Of a stretch of DNA of 64,000 bases, positions 1 to 10,449 are shown one piece after another; position 1 is the stretch's first letter; each line of letters opens with the position of its first letter. The translations under genes and the position numbers were made by a program. The stretch lies in NCBI GenBank assembly GCA_008828725.1, contig MEHQ01001708.1, forward strand, positions 90,425 through 154,424, written 5' to 3'. The stretch comes from Saccharina japonica (taxonomy: Eukaryota; Sar; Phaeophyceae; Laminariales; Laminariaceae). Below the pieces are notes generated by a model. It ran no database searches, was not told the DNA's origin, and saw nothing but the letters and a program-made list of their open reading frames with translations.

Positions 1-217
1 CCCCCCCCCCCCCCCTCCCACTCTTTACCAATGAATTTGCCGACTACAGCGTAACTACTGTCTGAAGTGCTGTCTGTACAAAAACAAACGGTAGGCGTGG
101 GAACAAGATGGAGCACGCAGCTGCTGTCTGAAGTGCTGCCAGAATGACAGTCCGCGGGCACAAAGTGAAAAAGAACAGCCAACCAAAGCCATCATGTCCA
201 TTGACAATTACCCGAAT
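1..217. other. Window edge, poly-C start, nothing recognised
   Basis: The window opens with a run of C broken once by a T. The rest is unique-looking sequence in which I see no gene, RNA or repeat. Confidence 0.6.
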
Positions 218-357
218 CTATCCTGAACGGTCTGTGTTAGGCACAGCATTATAAACATCGACACTGATTAGGAATCGTTCCACATTGAAGGGGTCTTCCA
301 CGATCAGGCACACAATGAAGGCACCCGGGGTGTCCGCGCCATCTCTGCCGCGTCTCT
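218..357 (-). CDS. Candidate terminal exon, unknown protein
   Basis: On the minus strand an acceptor-like TTTTGTAG ends at position 358. It is followed by an open frame of about 46 codons that ends in TAG at 218-220. The peptide has a balanced protein-like composition: a basic start (RRGRDG), a hydrophobic stretch (GAFIVCLIV), then EDPFNVERFLISVDVYNAV. Third codon positions are mostly G or C. No start codon lies in the exon, so upstream exons would be at higher coordinates, but I could not place one with matching phase. I do not recognise a family. Chance openness of this length is quite possible; the call rests on the acceptor plus composition. Confidence 0.35.
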
Positions 358-846
358 CTACAAAACCAGTGACGTCATCCACACCGACCCAACAACAACA
401 TTCGGGGGAAAAAGCGAAGAATTTGTCAACAGAAAACAGAAAAACAATAATGTTCGTCCGTCACGGGTCGATGTCGTCCGTGCTCCGGATCGCTTCTCCT
501 GTGCGCTGCTGTGCTGCTGCGCCGGCGCGCTGCTGTGCTGCTGCTCAGGCGCGCCGCTCCGGTGCCGCTCGGCCAGTCCTAGCACGACCACACTCGACCC
601 GCTCCGTCCGTACACGCTCTCGTTGCTGTCCTTCCCAGTCGGCTCCTCGCTTTCTCTCTCGTTGCACTCAGGGTGCTTGGTCTGAAAAATAAAAATTCTC
701 GCGCTGAAGGGATTGACCAGTCCAACAACAGCTCGTCGCCACACGCTCCCTCCTCCTTTGATGGCGAAGCCAGGTTACTGAGACAGTACAGCTCCCTCTA
801 GCAAACATACCTAGGGCTGTGTACGTAGTGTCCGTCCACCTTTCTG
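358..846. other. GC-rich spacer with GCTGCT/GCGC run
   Basis: Positions about 490-590 are a degenerate CTGCTG/GCGCGC stretch that leaves several frames open by composition. No credible gene is seen. Confidence 0.5.
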
Positions 847-1021
847 ATGGCGTCTGCCTCCGCGCACAAAAGTGAGATGGACATTGCTGTCTACACCGAC
901 GGCCAAAAAGGCCCGTGCATCTGGACTTTTGCGCCTGACGCACCAGTGCCGATCCAACTCTACCGCTGCACACGCTTCGCGGCGGGTGCGCAGCAGCAAG
1001 AAGGTATCGGTCCGCTTGAGG
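847..1021 (+). CDS. Candidate first exon, unknown protein
   Basis: An ATG at 847 opens a frame of 58 codons reaching a good donor, G|GTGAGTC, at 1021/1022. An in-frame TAG lies just upstream, so the start is well bounded. The peptide (MASASAHKSEMDIAVYTDG at its N terminus, later GPCIWTFAPDAPVPIQLYR) is not low complexity and has GC-rich third positions. No hydrophobic leader and no family is recognised. The antisense strand is also open across much of this stretch, and no phase-matched second exon was found, so this may be spurious. Confidence 0.3.
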
Positions 1022-1115
1022 GTGAGTCTAGCCTTGCTCGCTAGAAAGACCCCCCCCCTCGCTATGGGCCATGCCAAAGCAAAGACCTTGCCGAGGCAGC
1101 GAGGGGAAAAAGGGA

Positions 1116-1171
1116 TGTGTGCTGGATGTCGACGGGTAGAAAGGGAGGTTTAATGTGAAGAACACACACAC
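1116..1171 (+). mobile_element. Rep-A element, 3' end only
   Basis: This is the extreme 3' end of the AC-tailed family: TGTGCTGGATGTCGACGGGT, then AGAAAGGGAGGTTTAATGTG and AAGAACACACACAC. It carries only about 55 bp, so it is a strongly 5'-truncated copy. It abuts the T-rich end of the SINE that follows. Confidence 0.7.
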
Positions 1172-1179
1172 TGACCGTA

Positions 1180-1480
1180 CGTATTTTTATTTATTTATTT
1201 TTTTGTCCAATTTCCTATTTATTTATGGTATTTGCCCTTCCTTTCTCTCTCCTTCCTGGCCGTAACTCAGGTCCGGGGTCACAAAGTAGGCTCTTCTCCC
1301 TCCTCCCCCACTACGGTTCTTGCCTTGCATTTTTATCGCGAGAAGTTTTTAGCACTCTTTCTTCCCTCGTCGACTTGCGCCCGACAAACAGCAGTACTAC
1401 CGCGGGTCTATATGGGGTATGACCCTCCAAAACAAAAAGGGCCATACCCCATTAGCCGCCGGTAGGATCGTGAGGCGCCC
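1180..1480 (-). mobile_element. Rep-B tRNA-SINE body, head missing
   Basis: Minus-strand SINE: 3' end (TTTATTTATGG on this strand), body with GTCCGGGGTCACAAAGTAGG and TTTTATCGCGAGAAG, then loss of homology after about 1385. A short inverted repeat, GGGTATGACCCTCC ... GGGCCATACCCC, occupies 1400-1450 near the expected head. The same inverted motif recurs at 40.94-41.03 kb. Confidence 0.65.
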
Positions 1481-1601
1481 GTGCCGTAGGACTCCTTGCG
1501 TTGCAACCATCGCAATTCGGACACCTACCATTGTGTAACATCATCCCCTCAACTACTGATGTAACCGTCAAATTATATCGCCATCAGTTTACCCCTCTGT
1601 A

Positions 1602-1745
1602 ATGTGTGCGTGTTCTTCACATTAAACCGCCCTGTCTGTCACCATACATCATACATACGACAACCAGCACGCCGAGTGCCCGTGCCGATTCTTCATCCTG
1701 AAAAGGTATATATCGTACCAGGGACCAGTTCTGAGGTCACAAGTC
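1602..1745 (-). mobile_element. Rep-A element, 3' part
   Basis: Reverse-oriented copy: TGTTCTTCACATTAAACCG, then the GTGCCCGTGCCGATTCTTCA and GGACCAGTTCTGAGGTCACA blocks. It is 5'-truncated. Confidence 0.6.
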
Positions 1746-2089
1746 CACACATCATGTTGAAACAAAAAAAAAAACATATCATACGTGCGCGGTACACTCT
1801 TGGTTTCAATGTTCTCGGTCTGGAACCAACCATCACACAGACAGGCAGTCAACAAACAGACAACACCGACAGACAGATTGTTGTGCTTCGGGTTTGCCTG
1901 CCCTTCTCTATATCGTATACGAATAGGACGAAGAGTTTTTTAAGATTGCCCCTTGCTTGTTGTATTTATAATTTATATACATGACGGGGTATTGTTGCCT
2001 CCTTTGTTTGTAGTTTTGTTGTTTTGTGTTGTCTGTCTCATCTCCTCCTTCGGTCAGGACCAGGACAGAGAACCGTGATCACACGACAT
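1746..2089. other. Spacer, nothing recognised
   Basis: AT-rich spacer with an A-run. Open frames here lack splice or composition support. Confidence 0.5.
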
Positions 2090-2435
2090 TTTTTTTTCAT
2101 TTTTTTTTTTTTCCATCCCATTCATTATCTTCGCACTTCCGTCTTTCTCCCTCCCTAGTCGTAACTCAGATCCGGGGTCACAAAGTAGGCTCCTCTCCCT
2201 CCTCCCCCACTACGGTTCTTGCCTTGATTTTTTATCGCGCAAAGGGTTCAGCCTTCCCAACGCTCGTCGATTTTCATCGAATTTTGCCAACTCACGCTCT
2301 CGCGCTTTCCGCTATTCAAGATACTTTTTGCAAGAAAAAGTCCCTACGAGCATGCACTCGGCGGGGCTCGAACTCGCGATCTCGACGCTAACAGGCTTCG
2401 TGGTTACCTGCTAGCCCACCGGGGCGACCGGCTTA
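2090..2435 (-). mobile_element. Rep-B tRNA-SINE, near full length
   Basis: Read on the minus strand: a tRNA-like head (CGCCCCGGTGGGCTAGCAGG as A-box region, GAGTTCGAGCCC as B box), a GAGAGCG body, CGCGATAAAAA, CAAGAACCGTAGTGGGGGAG, CACTTTGTGACCCCGGATC and the terminal AATGGGATGG with an A-rich tail. The two-part pol III promoter and shared 3' end define the family. Confidence 0.8.
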
Positions 2436-2477
2436 AATTACTCGTTAGATTATTACCCGTATTCGAGAAAATGTCTG

Positions 2478-2478
2478 N
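2478..2478. other. Single ambiguous base (N)
   Basis: An isolated N in otherwise continuous sequence; probably a polishing or join mark. Confidence 0.9.
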
Positions 2479-2552
2479 CATGCCTTGTGTACCAGACAAA
2501 TAGAAACAACTTCGTGCACTGTACCTGTAACCCGAACCCTTACGAGGCAATC

Positions 2553-2890
2553 ACCCCGGTAGACCAGTGGTCAGCTTGAAAGGCTACTGGCACTGGTACC
2601 CAAGTTCGAGTCCGTCCCACCGTGGTGAGAGATTTTGTCTTTATTTGAAAAAATAAAAAGGAACCAATTGCTGAGAGCGCCTTCGTGGCGTGGGTAGGCG
2701 GAATCCGACGCAAGTCGACGAGGGAAGAAAGTGCTCAAATCTTCTCGCGATAAAAATGCAAGGCAAGAACCGTAGTGGGGGAGGAGGGAGAAGAGCCTAC
2801 TTTGTGACCCCGGATCTGAGTTACGACTAGGAAGGAGAGAGAAAGGAAGGGCGAAGATAATAAATGGGATAAAAAAACAAACAACAAAAA
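2553..2890 (+). mobile_element. Rep-B tRNA-SINE, near full length
   Basis: Plus-strand SINE with a different tRNA-like head: A-box region GTAGACCAGTGGTCAGC and B box AAGTTCGAGTCC. The usual body follows (TGCTGAGAGCGCC, CGCGATAAAAATGCAAGGC, CCGGATCTGAGTTACGAC), then AAGATAATAAATGGGAT and an A-rich tail. It lies tail-out relative to the minus-strand copy at 2.1-2.4 kb. Confidence 0.8.
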
Positions 2891-2899
2891 AAAAATGCA

Positions 2900-3213
2900 C
2901 TATCTTCATAATAGATAGGTGGCACTTTTACTTTTATTTTTGGGCTGAATGATCAGGCTCCTTAACCCGTTCAGAACTCAAAAACAAACTCCCCACTCAT
3001 TTCAAGTAGTTTGCCCCCAAATGCCGGGGACCAGTTAGTTCTTGAGGAGTTAAGCCAAAATCGCCGGAATTTGATTCTCTGGTGTTACAATAGTTTTCAC
3101 CGGGTATGATGGCACTTTTTTTTTTATCTTCCTCCAAATAATCGTTTTCAATGAGGGATATAAGCCGTCAAGTGGAAACACTCAGAAAATACATGGCGCA
3201 GACGCATGCTACG
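2900..3213 (+). mobile_element. Rep-D MITE with nested TTAA MITE
   Basis: A Rep-D copy beginning GATAGGTGGCACTTTT and ending AAGTGGAAACACTCAGAAA, then the GACGCATGCTACG end. Its internal CTCCTTAACCC site is split by a Rep-G element. Its right end overlaps the start of the next Rep-D copy. Confidence 0.65.
2962..3053. mobile_element. Rep-G TTAA-flanked MITE (piggyBac-like)
   Basis: A 92-bp unit (both TTAA included) that starts TTAACCCGTTCAGAACTC and ends AGTTCTTGAGGAGTTAA. It sits inside a Rep-D copy exactly where other Rep-D copies read CTCCTTAACCCGAAA, so the target TTAA is duplicated on both sides. Confidence 0.75.
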
Positions 3214-3449
3214 ATGATAATAGAGGTGCGCCATGTTTTTTCTGAGCTCCTCACTTAAGGAGCGGCATACCTCACCGAAAAAAAAATGATTTCGGAGGAA
3301 AATAAAATTCTGCCGGATGCGAAATTTCATGACCGAAGTATTCTCTGAAACATTGGTCGTCACAAAAATGAAAGTCCGACGAAATTGGGTTAAGGAGCCC
3401 GATCGTTCAGAAAACGATTCAACTAGAAAGTGCTACCTCTACCGTAGCA
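3201..3449 (-). mobile_element. Rep-D MITE with 4-bp target duplication
   Basis: Starts GACGCATGCTACGATGATAA and ends TACCGTAGCACGCGTC; the ends are inverted copies (GACGCRTGCTACGRT consensus). CGCA precedes the left end and follows the right end, a 4-bp target duplication. Internal landmarks are CATGTTTTTTCTGAGCTCCT and GGGTTAAGGAGCCCGATCGT. Confidence 0.75.
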
Positions 3450-3455
3450 CGCGTC

Positions 3456-4350
3456 CGCACCTCGTATCGTATACCTGGAATATAGCATGCGTCATGTGTG
3501 CATGCATATACATACATGGCGTTGATTGCTTTGTAGGGCCGGCACTGGCTGGCTCAGTCAGTATAGCGATGTATACTGCTGTGTCCTCAAAATCATTCAG
3601 TATACTACTGGATTGCAGCACAGCAGTATATTGTCTTCACTTAAGTTCCCCCCTCTCCTTCCGATCATTCCGACACGCATTTGGTGGGTTTCCGAACTAT
3701 AACATGGCGTGTTTTTTGGAGGTACATGTGAGAAAATACCTACTGACGAATATACTGTCCGGGTCAGTCAGCAGGTTACTACTGCCAGTATATACTGTGC
3801 CGGTTCCTCGCCCTATTGCTTTGTCTATGAATAATACGTGTCGTTTTTTCGTGCAGAGCTTTTACCTCTTCAGGATGAAGAATCGGCACAGCAGACACTG
3901 TACTACCATCCATACTACCACTACTGGGCAAATATATCGGTTGACGGTCAAGTTCGTCATACGTCAAGATTGTCTGTTTAAGCCATTCTTTGGCGTTGTC
4001 AAGCTAAAATGTCCCCTACCCCCGGAATAATAATTCCTCCAGAACCAGGGGTGCGCGCGAATCTGAATCCCAAACACCACCACCACCCTATATTGGAGTT
4101 TTTTTTTTTTTTTTTTTTTCCGTGTGTTTTTTGTTGGTCTCACACGCCTGCAGACGCTGCTCTGTGCACGTGTGTCTAGCGTCTATTACTGCTTGGCTTT
4201 GGGTGTACACTGTGTACACAATGGTTTGTACAAACATACTGCAGTGCAAGGAATGTGTTGATGTGATACTGCTGTCGGGAGGGTGGGAGTTGGGGAATCG
4301 CCACCACACTCGCCATACCAGCCATTCGTAACAAGATACAAGATTGAAAC
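3456..4350. other. Spacer with CAGTATAC-type words and poly-T
   Basis: No gene supported. It contains repeated GCAGTATA/TATACTGCTG words and a 20-base T run near 4100. An open frame across 3317-4030 overlaps the Rep-D element and looks accidental. Confidence 0.5.
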
Positions 4351-4351
4351 A

Positions 4352-4872
4352 CAGAAACGCTGGATGGTGTTGTATTGTCTAGAAGGCCTTGCCTACCCTT
4401 GGGAATGCGGAGACGATTCACCAACATCCCCTGCTATTGGTTAATATAGGTTTATAAAGGAAATGGTATGGTACTGCGGTTTATGGATGATCTGGTTTCG
4501 TTTATAACCCTAAGCAGAAACGCTGGGTGGTGTTGTATTGTCTAGAAGGCCTTGGGAATACGGGGACGATTCACCAACATCCTCTGCTATTGGATTATAT
4601 AGGTTTATAAAGGAAATAGTATAGTACTGCGGTTTATGGATGATCTGATTTCGTTTATAACCCTAAGCAGAAACGCTGGGTGGTGTTGTATTGTCTAGAA
4701 GGCCTTGCCTACCCAAGGGAATGCGGGGACGGTTCACCGACATCCCCTGCTATTGATTGATATAGGTTTTAATATGGAGTTGTTTTATTTAGGGAATAGT
4801 ACGTATGGTACTGCGGTTTATGGATGGTGTGCTTTCGTTTATTTAGGATTTAGTATGGTATGTACCCCCCTA
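4352..4872 (+). repeat. Three-unit tandem repeat, about 160 bp
   Basis: Units begin CAGAAACGCTGGRTGGTGTT at 4352, 4515 and 4668. Each holds TCTAGAAGGCCTTG, a GATTCACCAACATCC block and GTACTGCGGTTTATGGATG. Unit 2 is about 10 bp shorter because it lacks CCTACCCTTG. Unit 3 diverges after its middle. Confidence 0.85.
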
Positions 4873-5231
4873 TACGCCGGAGGGTGCTAAATCAAAATTT
4901 AAATTTTTGACACACCCCCCATATTTGGTTCCCCAAAAAATAAAATTTGGAGTGTGGACTGGTGTGGAGGCAGAATTATATTTTTCGTGCACCCTTGCCA
5001 GAACTTATGTGAAAACCCCTCGTTTCCCTAGAAGTCAGATTGACTTGCAGTGTGCAGTGTTGTGAACAAATTAATAAAAACATCGAAGTTTTCAGTGATT
5101 TTTTACGGCATTTTTTAGAACAGGGGATTTCGTTTAATGTCCCCCGCTTTTTCTTGTCAAGGCTGTCAAGGTGTTCGGTGAATTGTTGACTGTCAAGGGG
5201 TTCAAAGTCTGACAACCGACATCTTTGCTAC
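4873..5231. other. Spacer, nothing recognised
   Basis: AT-rich spacer; no gene, RNA or repeat family recognised. Confidence 0.5.
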
Positions 5232-5280
5232 TGGGTGTGCCGGATGTCGACGTGGGTAGCCCTAATGACGGTTTAATGTG
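5232..5280 (+). mobile_element. Rep-A element, 3' remnant
   Basis: Short diverged match to the Rep-A 3' end: CTGGGTGTGCCGGATGTCGA, then GGTTTAATGTGATCAG. Confidence 0.5.
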
Positions 5281-5534
5281 ATCAGAAAACTACGTACAGA
5301 CGAGTACTCATACGCAGCAACTTTTAAAATTCTCCTACGAGTACTCGTCGTATGTTTGGCCAGACTAGATTTCTTATGCGAGACCAGGTGTTTTCCACAC
5401 TATTTTCAGTACAAAAAGAGGTGGCATTCTTATTTGTTCCAAAAAAAATATCAAATTCTTGAGATTATTAACACTTGTTGTCGCGTTTTTTTGTAATTAA
5501 ATAGCAAGACAGCAGGAAGCGTCGATATTGACTG

Positions 5535-5615
5535 ATCTGACCCTCTCCAGCAATAATACAAATATTTCTGTATTGATTGACTGATCTGACCCTCCAGCTA
5601 TGATACAAATATTTT
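5535..5615 (+). repeat. Two-copy short tandem repeat
   Basis: GACTGATCTGACCCTC..CAGC followed by ATGATACAAATATTT occurs twice with a period of about 45 bp. Confidence 0.6.
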
Positions 5616-7834
5616 TACATGTCATACATGGCGACCAGAGGTCCTGCAGCTGCTTGCACTCACATCATGGGAGCGTGATATATGATGCATCATAAAGAAC
5701 GCTCGCTTTTTTTTCATGTTCTCCCAAAGATTAATTCGAAAAAGCACCAGTTGTTGGTTGCTCTCAACATCTTGCCTGCTTTTAGACATGCCTGCGCATA
5801 CACTTCTCGCCCGCATTATGTTGGTTGAGTACGTACTCGATACAAGGTGAGTTTGACCCCCGTCACCGACTTTCTTGATAGCTAAAACCGCGGCTGTATA
5901 GCAACAGCCGCACAGGGGCCTCTTATAATTGATCACACTCGGTCAGACAAAAAAGTCTGCGCGAAACAAAATATGGTACCACAACATTGTGATTCGATTC
6001 TCAACGATTCTCAAGGTAGATCATACAAAACACATCACACACCCTATATCCCCTGTGTCCAGCGGCCTCCCGGGAGACACTCAAACATTCTCCCCAACAG
6101 GCATTGCCCACGGCGTATATTATACGTCGTGGTACGCGCGAGTACCTCGAGAAATAACAAGTCAGTACGTACCAGCATTTGAGAAACAAAAAACAAAAAA
6201 ATGTGGCTTTGAGTGACGGGTAAGACAACCCGATCCGACCCAACTCACAGAAAAATGAAAATGTATTGAAACCGTAAGTTTAATGTGACACGGCCATGAC
6301 TGATTTTAAAATCACACGGTCGTCGACTACAATCGTCAAAAACACGCATCACATCTACGGCTGTAGCTGCTGACTTGCTTCGCCCCCCAGTCCTCCCAGC
6401 CATTGACCACCACCCCCATGCTGTACAGATCTTCACAATATATCTTCCCCGACATACTATAATAATAGCTGAATGGAGGACTTCAAAAAAGGAACTTTTC
6501 CATCGAGAAAAACACTTCCCTCCTTCTACCAACGATCGAAGGGTTGCTTGTACGTCGCTGGTACTAGCGCGACAGCTTTTACTATCATGGAACAAAAAAT
6601 AGCCTTGACAGGAGAAAACGGAGCCTCGAAAGAAGACAGTTTCGTCAGAAAAGCAACCTTACCAAAGAAGGGGCCTACGTGAGCTACAAGCCGAAACAAA
6701 CGGAACTAAAATTCAAGGCTGCACGATATGCGTGCTCGCCTCGTTTATACCGAGCGTACGTGTATGCTGGGTATAAAAAAATTACTCAAATACAGACAGG
6801 AAGAAGCACCGTCGTCCTGAACTTCATGCACACCAACATGTTTTACTCCCTTATAAAAGCGGAAAAAAAACAAGTTGGCCTTTTATTCGCCAGTGGAATT
6901 GGATAGTTGCATCATGTTTAGTTCAGGGACAGCTGTAGTAGGAGTACACTAGCCCACGAAGAAAAAAGCACGCGTTGGGTTCATTTGTGTGCTCAGTATA
7001 ACTAACTGCTACCAGAAAGAGCGGCAGAGAGAAATCAGCACGAGATAGAGCAAGTCGCGTGTACAAAAAACGTAGCGCGATCAAGTTCAACACCCAAGAC
7101 CTTGACGCTTATCTCGCACTACGCTTCGGGTCCAAGAATCTACGCCATCCAGAGACGTGACGCTTTGCGGCGCACGACATTTGCTATTCAAGTACTTTGC
7201 ACACAACCAAACACGCCTCCCCCATCTCTTTCAGCAAAACGTGACGCACGGTATTGAAATGAAGGCACTCTGGTAGGACCGAGCACAACATTAAAAAAAC
7301 ACTCAACCGCAGTGCTTACAGTAAGACAGGATAACCGAACGCCTACGACAGTAAAAGGTACAGTATAATAACGACCAGACTAAAAGGGGACTTGTATTCA
7401 CGAAAGGAAAATAATCGACTGATTACGGCGGGAAGAAACAAAAAACCTTCTCTCGACTACAACAACAACTATCGTCTACGAGAGAGTAAGCCGTTGAAAT
7501 AAAAAGGGGACAACCAACCGAGTGCGGTCACCGTATCGCGGGAAAAAAAATATAACAAGCATTTCAACTTGGCTGCGTACGCGAGCTTCATTCGTTCGAG
7601 ACGACTCGGAACTCTTTTTGTCATTTGGCGACCTTCATCTTCACATCTCTCCCCCCGGTTGGCGTTTCCTCCAAGACACCTTGGTCCAGCTGAGAGAAGA
7701 AAAAAAAATGATGGGAAGGGAAGAAAGAAAACAACGCAGGAAGGAAAAGAAGACATACATGTCAAGTGTTGTACAACAAACGAAGCAGCTCACGAGGAAA
7801 GCAATGGATCTATACTGTCTAGTCCTGTCTGTAC
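5616..7834. other. Unique-looking spacer, no supported gene
   Basis: About 2.2 kb without a recognised repeat. The most protein-like frame ends in TAG near 6906 (basic, Lys-rich, ending KKQVGLLFASGIG) but has no ATG near its open start and no clear splice site. I leave it uncalled. Confidence 0.4.
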
Positions 7835-7839
7835 TGTGC

Positions 7840-8398
7840 TGTTGGTGTTGTGAGTGTGTGTGTGTGTCTGTCCTGTCCTGTCATGTCTGTGGTGTGTATG
7901 TGTGTATGTTCCCTGTGATGTATGGTGTGTCTGTGTGGTAGTGTCTGTGTAGTGTGTACATGTGTCATTGTGGATCTGTAGTCTGTGTGTTGGCTATGTG
8001 TGGCTGTGTGTTGGTCTGTGTGTCAGTCTGTGTGTTGGTCTGTGTGTTGGTCTGTGTGTCAGTCTGTGTGTTAGTCTGTGTGTTGGTCTGTGTGCCAATC
8101 TGTGTGTTTGTCTGTAGTTAGTCTGTGTGTTGTCTATGTTAGTCTGTGTGTTAGTCTGTGTGTTAGGCTATGTGTTGTCTGTGTGTTGTCTGTGTGTTAA
8201 GTCTGTGTGTTGTCTGTGTATTAGTCTGTGTGTTAGTCTGTATGTTAGTCTGTGTGTTAGTCTGTATGTTGTCTGTGTGTTGTCTGTGTGTTGTCTGTGT
8301 GTTGTCTGTGTGTTGTCTGTGTGTTGTCTGTGTGTTAGTCTGTGTAATAGTCTGTGTGTTAGTCTGTGTGTTAGTCTGTGTGTTGTTGCCAGAGTAGG
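7840..8398 (+). repeat. TG-rich minisatellite (TCTGTGTGTTAG-type)
   Basis: More than 500 bp of degenerate TCTGTGTGTTAG / TCTGTGTGTTG units. The Cys/Leu/Val frames and the Thr/Gln/His-rich antisense frames are by-products of this composition. Confidence 0.9.
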
Positions 8399-8544
8399 GT
8401 GCCACCAGTCAAGCTCGGGTGCCACTGGTTTGCAAGTGTTCGTGTTGTGTGTTTGTGTGCTGGATGTTGAGTGTGTTGGTTTTGTGATGAGTTGTGTGTG
8501 TGTTTTTTTTGTAGTTTTGGGGGGTCGTGTTCAAAAGGCTGTCG

Positions 8545-8582
8545 TGTTGTGTGTGTGCGTGTGTGTGTGTGTGTGTGTGTCT
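8545..8582 (+). repeat. GT microsatellite
   Basis: A GT-repeat run directly beside the AC tail of the neighbouring minus-strand Rep-A element. It may derive from that tail. Confidence 0.8.
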
Positions 8583-8604
8583 TAGTGTGATGAAAGGTGT
8601 GTTC

Positions 8605-9190
8605 TTAGAACACACAAACAATTGATAAACCTTCTTTCTACCCGTCGACATCCAGCACACCCAGTGTCCGTGCCGATTCTTCATCCTAAAAAGGTACCAG
8701 TTCTGTGGTCACAAAACTACGACAGAGATACTACACTCATCACAGTGCAGTAAGCAGAGCAGACAATGCAAGCCATAACGACAGGCAAGACCTACCCTGC
8801 TAGCAATCCAGGTGCATGCAAGAGAAAAAAAGAGAAAAAAAAAAAAGCGAAAAGAAAATAATAAAAAGTAAATATACTGAAGCAAATCAACAATCAAGCA
8901 ACCAAACTAAAAGCATGACAAAAAAAGAAAGAAAGTGTCGTGCTTCTCCCAGAGGAGATGCGACCTCCAATAAAAAACCAAATGAAATGAAAGAAAATGA
9001 AATGGACCGAAACAGCGCCAACAGAGCAAGACTGAGAACGACAGGATAGGACAGCCAGCCGGAGCACACCGAAGGCCAGCCGAGGCAGGTTTGTGCCCAT
9101 AGTACAGGCAGGTTCTACCAGCTAGTCGGAAAGGCACCTACTCTGTTTGCCGTCTCTTTCCTGCTTTCGTCCGTCCTGGTTTCCCTATTA
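8605..9190 (-). mobile_element. Rep-A AC-tailed element, near full length
   Basis: The reverse-oriented longest form. From its 3' end: AACACACAAAC, TTCTACCCGTCGACATCCAG, CACAAAACTACGACAGAGAT, a purine tract, AAAGTGTCGTGCTTCTCCC, GGACAGCCAGCCGGAGCAC, ending near GCCGTCTCTTTCCTGCTTTC. It matches the plus-strand copy at 26.2-26.8 kb along its length. No reverse transcriptase frame is present, so it is non-autonomous. Confidence 0.75.
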
Positions 9191-9507
9191 TACCATACAA
9201 TGACATAGCACAGCCCCAACCCAGGAAACATGTCCTATTTAAGACCATGCAGATTATACGGGTTCAACCCGGCAAAAAATCGAAGATATCGGCTATATAT
9301 CTACGTAAGACATTTACGTCATCAGGCGGGAATAAATGTTGGCGCACGCAAAACGCCAATGGACGGTATTCCGACAGTCGGTGGTCGCGAGTACAAGGCG
9401 AGCAGGAGGCAAACCTTGAAAAAAAATAAAAAGCCGTACGTAGTGGTGAAATATTATGTTTTGTCGGCCTCTTCGGCTTACATCTTGGTTCAGCGTCATT
9501 CCGAACC
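9191..9507. other. Spacer between two Rep-A copies
   Basis: No gene or repeat recognised. Confidence 0.5.
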
Positions 9508-9845
9508 AGACTACTGGGAGAAGCACGACACTTTCTTTTATTTTGTCACGCTTTTGTTTGGTTGCTTGATTGTTGATTTGCTTCAGTATATTTACTTTTT
9601 ATTATTTTTTCCTTTTCGCTTTTTTCTCTTTTTTTTTCTTGCATGCACCTGGATTGCTAGCAGGGTAGGTCTTGTCTGTCGTGTATGACACTGCATTGTC
9701 TGCTCTGCTTACTGCACTGTGATGAGTGTAGTATCTCTGTCGTAGTTTTGTGACCACAGAACTGGTACCTTTTTAGGATGGAAATCGAGGACACTGGGTG
9801 TGCTGGATGTCGACGGGTAGAAATGAAGGTTTCATGTGAAAAGAA
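9508..9845 (+). mobile_element. Rep-A element, 5'-truncated
   Basis: Begins at the GGGAGAAGCACGACACTTTC block and runs through a pyrimidine tract, GCTAGCAGGGTAGGTCTTG, TTTTGTGACCACAGAACTGG and TGTGCTGGATGTCGACGGGT to the 3' end. It lacks the first ~250 bp of the full form. Confidence 0.75.
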
Positions 9846-9898
9846 CGCCTGCTGTGCGTGCTTGTATATATATATACCCTGTCTTGGGAACACAAGAC

Positions 9899-10044
9899 CG
9901 TACAACGCAGCTACGAAGTAATCTGTACGCAGCTCTTTTCGCATTTTCGACATAATAACCAAAAGAGCTGCGTGGAACTACCGCTTTGATCGGGCTTTGT
10001 CTGTATCTACTTTTCGACTTGTCTACAAGCAGCTGCGTTGTACG
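9899..10044. repeat. Inverted repeat, 14-bp perfect arms
   Basis: CGTACAACGCAGCT at 9899 is matched by AGCTGCGTTGTACG at 10031-10044. A second inverted pair, GCAGCTCTTTT / AAAAGAGCTGC, lies inside. Probably a small fold-back element. Confidence 0.6.
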
Positions 10045-10063
10045 AGTAGCCTTTACCACACCA

Positions 10064-10343
10064 CTGAATTAATATATAGGATAAAGTATGGAAATCGGGG
10101 AATATTTTATTATATACCTTTTAGTGTGGTCGACCAATTTTTCAAAAAAAAAAAAAAAACGCATGATTTTTTCGAGACAAAGCTCATAAGGGTCGGGGCG
10201 GGGACGGGGTTGGGGTTATAGGGATAGGGTCTAAAGTAGTGTTTTCGGCGTTTTTCTAAATTTTCGGTATCATAACACTGGAACCACACGCGGGCCACAA
10301 CGAAGTCCCCGATTTCTATACTGTATCCTATATAATAATTCAG
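10064..10343. mobile_element. Fold-back element with ~37-bp inverted ends
   Basis: The left end CTGAATTAATATATAGGATA continues AAGTATGGAAATCGGGGA. The right end is its near-complement (TCCCCGATTTCTATACTGTA then TCCTATATAATAATTCAG). The interior holds an A-run and a GGGGCGGGGACGGGG tract. No target duplication is clear. Confidence 0.65.
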
Positions 10344-10449
10344 AATTGCGGTAAAGGCGACTCCGTTGTACACAGGAACTGTCAGTATCAGATCAACCCA
10401 ATCAACCTCATCAGCTGAACTACACATCCCTCACAAACGCTGCCATTAA

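Noticed and set aside
8127..8585. Cys/Leu/Val-rich open frame and Thr/Gln/His-rich antisense frames
   Set aside because: Low-complexity TG minisatellite read in different frames.
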